This document shows positions 4,946-7,941 of a stretch of DNA of 7,941 nt, piece by piece. Position 1 is the first letter of the stretch, and each line of letters begins with the position of its first letter. The translations under genes were made by a program, and so were the position numbers. Source of the DNA: an uncultured Lachnospiraceae bacterium (GTDB lineage Bacteria > Bacillota > Clostridia > Lachnospirales > Lachnospiraceae); assembly GCA_910587895.1 (NCBI GenBank), contig CAJUOE010000193.1:1-7941 (forward strand), given 5' to 3'. A model generated the notes under the pieces. The model saw only the letters and a list, made by a program, of their open reading frames with translations, did no database searches and had not been told where the DNA came from.

Positions 4946-6220
4946 ATGCCTATGTCAAATGTGATCCGGGTTGTAAAGAACTGTAATTACACGACGCTCA
5001 GTAATTATCATTTTAAGGATAAAAGGCTTTCCTGGAAAGCAAAGGGGCTGTTGTCTACCATGCTGTCTTTGCCGGATAACTGGAACTATACAATAGAGGG
5101 ACTGGCAAGTCTCAGTGACGACGGGGTAAAGGCAACTAATTCAGGACTTGCGGAACTGGAAAAATGCGGCTATCTGATCAGAGAGCAGCTTCGGGACAGC
5201 AAAGGACATTTTGTGATGATGGAGTATACAATTTACGAAAAGCCCATAGACCAGCCGGAAGAGGAGCCGCCGAAATCAGCCGAGATAACAGAGCCGCTGC
5301 ATGTCCAGGAACAGGAAGAACCGTTATGCCAAAACGGACAAACGGAGGAAAACGGGGCATTTTCACCGTTATGCCAAAAACGGCAAACGGGAAAACGGCA
5401 AACCGAAAATGGCAGTCTATTAAATACTTATGTATTAAATACTAAAGAATTAAGTACTTATCCATCTATATCCTTATCCAATCCTATAGATCAGGCGGAA
5501 ATGGATGAGGATGAGATGCGACGACGGCAGATTCGGGAACGTCTGCTAAATGAGCGTCTTTACAATACCTGCAGGGCAGAAGTCATAGCGGCTGTTTTTG
5601 CCGAACTGTGTAAGCGGGAGGAAAAAATAGTGGAAGTCATGTCTGCAGAAGTGGTTGAGAGAATTTGCTTTGCGGCAGAGGAGCAGCAGAGAAGAGAACC
5701 GGGCAGGCGGTTATCGGATATGATTAACAGCTATATAGACAACATCGTTGTCGGTATTAGAGCGGCACCCAAAGCGGAAACATTTGGCGCGGGGAACTTA
5801 CTGCAGACAGCGGCAAGCAGCGGATCAGACAGGGGGATGGAGAGGGAATCCTACAGAAAGCTCATCAGAAAGAACATTGAGTATGACTGTCTGATCAAGA
5901 ACAAAAGATATGGCCGGAAAGAAAAGATTGATGAGCTGGTGGAACTTATGCTGGATATTCTTTGCTCCAAGCGGCAGATTGTTTGCATAGCCGGGGATGA
6001 TTATCCGGTGGAATCTGTGAAAGCAAGATTTCTGATGTTGCGCAGCGATCATATTGAGTATGTGCTTTCCAGCATGGAAAAGACGACCAGCAAGATTAAA
6101 AATATTAAAAAATATCTTCTTGCTGCACTGTATAACGCGCCGATGACGATTGAAAATTATTATTCAGCACTCGTAAACCATGAAATATATGTGTCAGTGT
6201 CAGAATACGGTGGCAGGTAG
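4946..6220 (+). CDS. replication initiator-like protein, winged-helix N-terminus and DUF6017 C-terminus
   Basis: A 424-residue protein built like phage and ICE replisome organisers. Residues about 12-95 form a winged-helix region (LSWKAKGLLSTMLSLPDNW, then a GLAELEKCGYL helix). Residues about 100-190 are a low-complexity linker whose DNA holds repeats. The C-terminal part (about 310-420: NIEYDCL, GDDYPVESVKARFLML, HIEYVL, KIKNIKKYLLAALYNAP) matches the DUF6017 pattern. The family is assigned to replication of Firmicutes elements; origin binding by the N-terminal domain and helicase recruitment by the C-terminal domain are inference from analogous proteins. ATG 4946 lies six bases after GAAAGG (4935-4940); ATG 4952 is an alternative. 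The preceding gene ends two bases upstream. The linker DNA (5321-5482) looks like a built-in origin. Confidence 0.87.
   Translation: MPMSNVIRVVKNCNYTTLSNYHFKDKRLSWKAKGLLSTMLSLPDNWNYTIEGLASLSDDGVKATNSGLAELEKCGYLIREQLRDSKGHFVMMEYTIYEKPIDQPEEEPPKSAEITEPLHVQEQEEPLCQNGQTEENGAFSPLCQKRQTGKRQTENGSLLNTYVLNTKELSTYPSISLSNPIDQAEMDEDEMRRRQIRERLLNERLYNTCRAEVIAAVFAELCKREEKIVEVMSAEVVERICFAAEEQQRREPGRRLSDMINSYIDNIVVGIRAAPKAETFGAGNLLQTAASSGSDRGMERESYRKLIRKNIEYDCLIKNKRYGRKEKIDELVELMLDILCSKRQIVCIAGDDYPVESVKARFLMLRSDHIEYVLSSMEKTTSKIKNIKKYLLAALYNAPMTIENYYSALVNHEIYVSVSEYGGR
5321..5405 (+). repeat. iteron-like repeats inside the replication gene
   Basis: Two 25-bp direct repeats start at 5321 and 5366, 45 bp apart. 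Both begin CCGTTATGCCAAAA and end CAAACGG, and each contains a CCGTT / AACGG dyad. The heptamer AAAACGG occurs at 5331, 5349, 5377 and 5392. The related CAAACGG occurs at 5339 and 5384, and CAAACCG at 5399. The repeats encode a linker reading PLCQNGQTE and PLCQKRQTG, so protein constraint looks weak. Confidence 0.7.
5418..5460 (+). repeat. three AT-rich repeats at exact 15-bp spacing
   Basis: TATTAAATACTTA (5418-5430), TATTAAATACTAA (5433-5445) and AATTAAGTACTTA (5448-5460) recur every 15 bp, which equals five codons and encodes LNTYV, LNTKE and LSTYP. They directly follow the iteron-like block and resemble the AT-rich repeats of DNA unwinding elements. Confidence 0.7.
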
Positions 6221-6227
6221 ATTGATT

Positions 6228-6245
6228 TTATGCGACGTCGCATAA
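6228..6245. promoter_or_regulatory. 18-bp perfect palindrome upstream of the DUF3801 gene
   Basis: TTATGCGACGTCGCATAA is perfectly self-complementary over 18 bases. It fills most of the 40-base gap between the replication gene and the DUF3801 gene and ends 15 bases before that gene's ATG, just ahead of the AAGGAGGA ribosome binding site. Its 16-base core is repeated exactly upstream of the TraG gene. It is likely the site of a dimeric DNA-binding protein. Confidence 0.75.
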
Positions 6246-6260
6246 GGCAAGGAGGAATTA

Positions 6261-6890
6261 ATGAGTATCACAGACGAAATTATGGGTAAAGCGCCAGATC
6301 AGTTGTCAAAGGCGTCTGATACGGCGTTAAAGGTTGCAAAAGAGGCAAAAGACGGGTTAAAGGATGCGACCGGAGTTGTAAAAGGGATATGCCTGCTCCT
6401 GATTAAAGCAGATTTTTCTGAGGCAAAAATCATGCAGGCGGTACGAAATGTGGCCTATAAGAAAACCGGCGACATTAAGTACAGCAAAAATAATATAGAC
6501 ATTGAAAAGCTTCGAAAATCCGGACATGTGTACAAGGTGGAAGACAATATTCTGGCGGAGGAGATGGGAATCTTTGACAGACAGTGCCAAAAACATGGGA
6601 TCAAATATTCCGCAATGATCGATACAAGTGACGAGGGTAAACCGGATTATAAACCTTCATATATGATTTTCTTTGAAGGGAAGGATGATGCTTTGATTAT
6701 CAATGCATTGGCAGAGACGTATAAGGAGTATGCAAAACATCAAAAAGTAAAAGCTATTGCTGAAGACGTAACGCCGCAGAGGGAAAGTGTCAAAGCGAAA
6801 CTGGCCTTTTTTCGGGATCGGGTTACAGCTCGGGACACAGAGCGGGATGCAGTAGAAAAGCATCATCAGCACGACGACATTTCGAGATAA
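6261..6890 (+). CDS. DUF3801 / PcfB-like conjugation protein
   Basis: A 209-residue protein without signal peptide or membrane segment. It starts with a helical region (1-55), followed by the family core: IKADFSEAKIMQAVRN, GDIKYSKNNIDIEKL, then a segment ending FDRQCQKHGIKYSAMID, and SYMIFFEGKDDALIINALAETYKEY. This pattern and its position directly before the VirD4-type gene mark it as DUF3801. The best known member, PcfB of Enterococcus pCF10, binds the relaxase and the coupling protein PcfC and so links relaxosome to secretion channel; the same job is inferred here. The tail holds SVKAKLAFFRDRV at 176-188, which partly matches the tails of the ArdC-like and HAD proteins. ATG 6261 has AAGGAGGA at 6249-6256. 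A perfect palindrome lies immediately upstream. Confidence 0.88.
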   Translation: MSITDEIMGKAPDQLSKASDTALKVAKEAKDGLKDATGVVKGICLLLIKADFSEAKIMQAVRNVAYKKTGDIKYSKNNIDIEKLRKSGHVYKVEDNILAEEMGIFDRQCQKHGIKYSAMIDTSDEGKPDYKPSYMIFFEGKDDALIINALAETYKEYAKHQKVKAIAEDVTPQRESVKAKLAFFRDRVTARDTERDAVEKHHQHDDISR

Positions 6891-6910
6891 GTAACCCGTT
6901 CAAGACAGCC

Positions 6911-6928
6911 ATATGCGACGTCGCATAT
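6911..6928. promoter_or_regulatory. 18-bp perfect palindrome upstream of the TraG/VirD4 gene
   Basis: ATATGCGACGTCGCATAT is perfectly self-complementary and shares the 16-base core with the copy at 6228-6245. It lies in the 59-base gap between the DUF3801 stop and the TraG start, 21 bases before ATG 6950 and just ahead of the GAGGAG ribosome binding site, the same arrangement as at the previous gene. Confidence 0.75.
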
Positions 6929-6949
6929 TAAGAGAGGAGATGATTACAG

Positions 6950-7941
6950 ATGGAAGAAAAAATCAGAATCTGGCTTGAGAAGTTTAAGGACAAGCCTGCA
7001 AAAGATAAGATAATGAGTGTACTGCCGTATGTTTTAGGTATCTTTTTTGCGACGCGGATTGCAGAATTATACCGCATATGCCACGGAGATATTTTAAAGT
7101 TCCTTACCAATATCCAATATATATACAAAGTATTTCCGCCGCGATTTACGGCAAAAGACCTGTTGATAGGTATACCAATAGGTTTTTTTATTGTCTATGT
7201 AATTAGGTGGCAAAGCAGGATGCACAGGAAAAATACAAGGTTTGGCGAAGAATACGGATCGGCCAAGTGGGGAACGGAGCAGGATATCAAACCGTTTATT
7301 GACGAAGATCCCTTTAATAACATTATTCTGTCGCAGACAGAGCGTTTATCCATGAAAGCCAGAATGCCAAAGTTTAATTTAAACAGAAATAAGCATGTGG
7401 TTGTATACGGCGGATCCGGCAGCGGTAAGACCTATGGATTTGTAAAACCAAATCTTTATCAGTGCCACAGTTCCTATGTCTTGACAGATCCAAAAGGAAC
7501 TCTTCTTCCGGAGACAGGAAATCTTTTCGCGAAAATGGGGTACAACATTTATGTATTAGATACGGTGGATATGAAAAGCTCCATGCATTATAATCCCTTT
7601 GCGTACATAAAGGAACCAAAAGATATCCTGACGCTGGCTAATGTGCTTTACGCAAATTTGAAACCGCCGGACGCAGGCACGCCGCCGGATCCGTTTTTTG
7701 ACCAGGCAGCGCTTTTGTGGCTGCAGGCGACGATCGGGTATCTCTGGTATGAGGCACCGCCGGAAGAACAGAATATACCGACACTTTTGGAGATTCTGGA
7801 GGCGGATGACGTCAGAGAGGATGACGAGACATATGAGAACGCCGTGGATATGCTGTTTGCGGAGCTTGAAAAGAAAAACCCGCGCCATTTTGCGGTAAAA
7901 CAGCGGAAAAAGTACAAAAAAGCGGCCGGAAAGACGGCAAA
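6950..7941 (+). CDS. VirD4/TraG (PcfC)-type type IV secretion coupling ATPase, 3' end outside the window
   Basis: The open frame runs 330 codons to the window edge without a stop; family members are about 600 residues, so roughly half is seen. Two N-terminal membrane segments are visible (about 22-42 and 72-88), followed by the conserved YGSAKWGT motif (about 103-110) and Walker A GGSGSGKT at 154-161. Downstream are VLTDPKGTL, the YNPFAYI motif and FFDQAALLWLQA, all typical of VirD4/TraG proteins. The Walker B motif should lie past the edge. The protein is an inner-membrane hexameric ATPase that passes the relaxase-DNA complex to the mating channel, with the DUF3801 protein as probable adaptor. 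ATG 6950 is set by GAGGAG at 6934-6939; the ATG at 6940 runs out of frame into an early stop. Confidence 0.93.
   Translation, partial: MEEKIRIWLEKFKDKPAKDKIMSVLPYVLGIFFATRIAELYRICHGDILKFLTNIQYIYKVFPPRFTAKDLLIGIPIGFFIVYVIRWQSRMHRKNTRFGEEYGSAKWGTEQDIKPFIDEDPFNNIILSQTERLSMKARMPKFNLNRNKHVVVYGGSGSGKTYGFVKPNLYQCHSSYVLTDPKGTLLPETGNLFAKMGYNIYVLDTVDMKSSMHYNPFAYIKEPKDILTLANVLYANLKPPDAGTPPDPFFDQAALLWLQATIGYLWYEAPPEEQNIPTLLEILEADDVREDDETYENAVDMLFAELEKKNPRHFAVKQRKKYKKAAGKTA

Larger units (their letters stand above)
5321..5490. other. candidate replication origin of the excised element
   Basis: In order: iteron-like repeats (5321-5405), AT-rich 15-bp repeats (5418-5460), and two near-DnaA boxes, TTATCCATC (5458-5466) and TTATCCAAT (5474-5482), each matching 7 of 9 bases of TTATCCACA. 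This order (initiator sites, unwinding element, DnaA sites) inside the initiator gene is known for several phage and RepA_N-type plasmid origins. Activity here is inferred. Confidence 0.5.

Noticed and set aside
5164..5445. Alternative plus-strand frame of 93 codons within the replication gene
   Set aside because: It overlaps the clear DUF6017-type frame, and its repeats are simply the iteron DNA read in another frame.
5321..5460. CRISPR array
   Set aside because: Repeats are few, of unequal type and spacing, inside a coding gene, with no unique spacers or cas genes.
6228..6245. Palindromes as Rho-independent terminators or oriT
   Set aside because: There is no loop and no T run for termination, and no nic-like sequence or neighbouring relaxase gene; a protein-binding site fits better.
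7556..7917. Overlapping open frames on both strands within the TraG region
   Set aside because: The plus-strand VirD4/TraG frame is continuous here and matches conserved family motifs; the others are shadows.

Overview
This window looks like the left end and first third of an integrative and conjugative element (ICE) of the Tn1549 / clostridial conjugative-transposon type, sitting in the chromosome of a spore-forming member of the Clostridia, most likely Lachnospiraceae. The host lineage is inferred from strong GGAGG-type ribosome binding sites and from the interrupted chromosomal gene, which encodes a CotJC-type manganese catalase (spore coat). The element genes belong to families typical of Firmicutes ICEs: TTRAP, DUF6017, DUF3801/PcfB and VirD4/TraG.

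Layout. Positions 1-171 (minus strand) are GC-rich chromosomal DNA carrying an internal piece of cotJC. Its codons stop matching the family right after the conserved TDIGTEELAH block, and the sequence turns AT-rich. That point is the probable ICE left junction. Positions 172-425 hold no convincing gene, but contain a good intrinsic terminator (255-287) facing into the element. Positions 426-2233 encode a ParA ATPase and a helix-turn-helix partner, followed by a leader region with nested inverted repeats and a second intrinsic terminator (2241-2336). From 2366 to the window end runs a tightly packed plus-strand module: ArdC-like antirestriction/metallopeptidase protein, TTRAP-family small protein, HAD nucleotidase-like protein, DUF6017 replication protein, DUF3801 (PcfB-like) protein, and the start of the VirD4/TraG coupling ATPase, cut by the window edge.

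How the genes work together (inference from families). The ParA/HTH pair would stabilise or regulate the excised circle. The DUF6017 protein would start its replication. DUF3801/PcfB and VirD4/PcfC would dock the relaxosome to the type IV secretion channel. ArdC would protect incoming single-stranded DNA in the recipient. The relaxase, VirB4/VirB6 and integrase are not in the window and should lie to the right.

Most notable signals beyond the genes: (1) an 18-bp perfect palindrome around TATGCGACGTCGCATA just upstream of both the DUF3801 and TraG genes, with a near-perfect copy inside the ParA-partner gene; (2) an origin-like block inside the DUF6017 gene, made of iteron-like repeats, three AT-rich repeats at exact 15-bp spacing and two near-DnaA boxes; (3) a shared C-terminal tail motif SVxxKL-x6-[VI] in three different ICE proteins; (4) insertion of the element into a sporulation gene.
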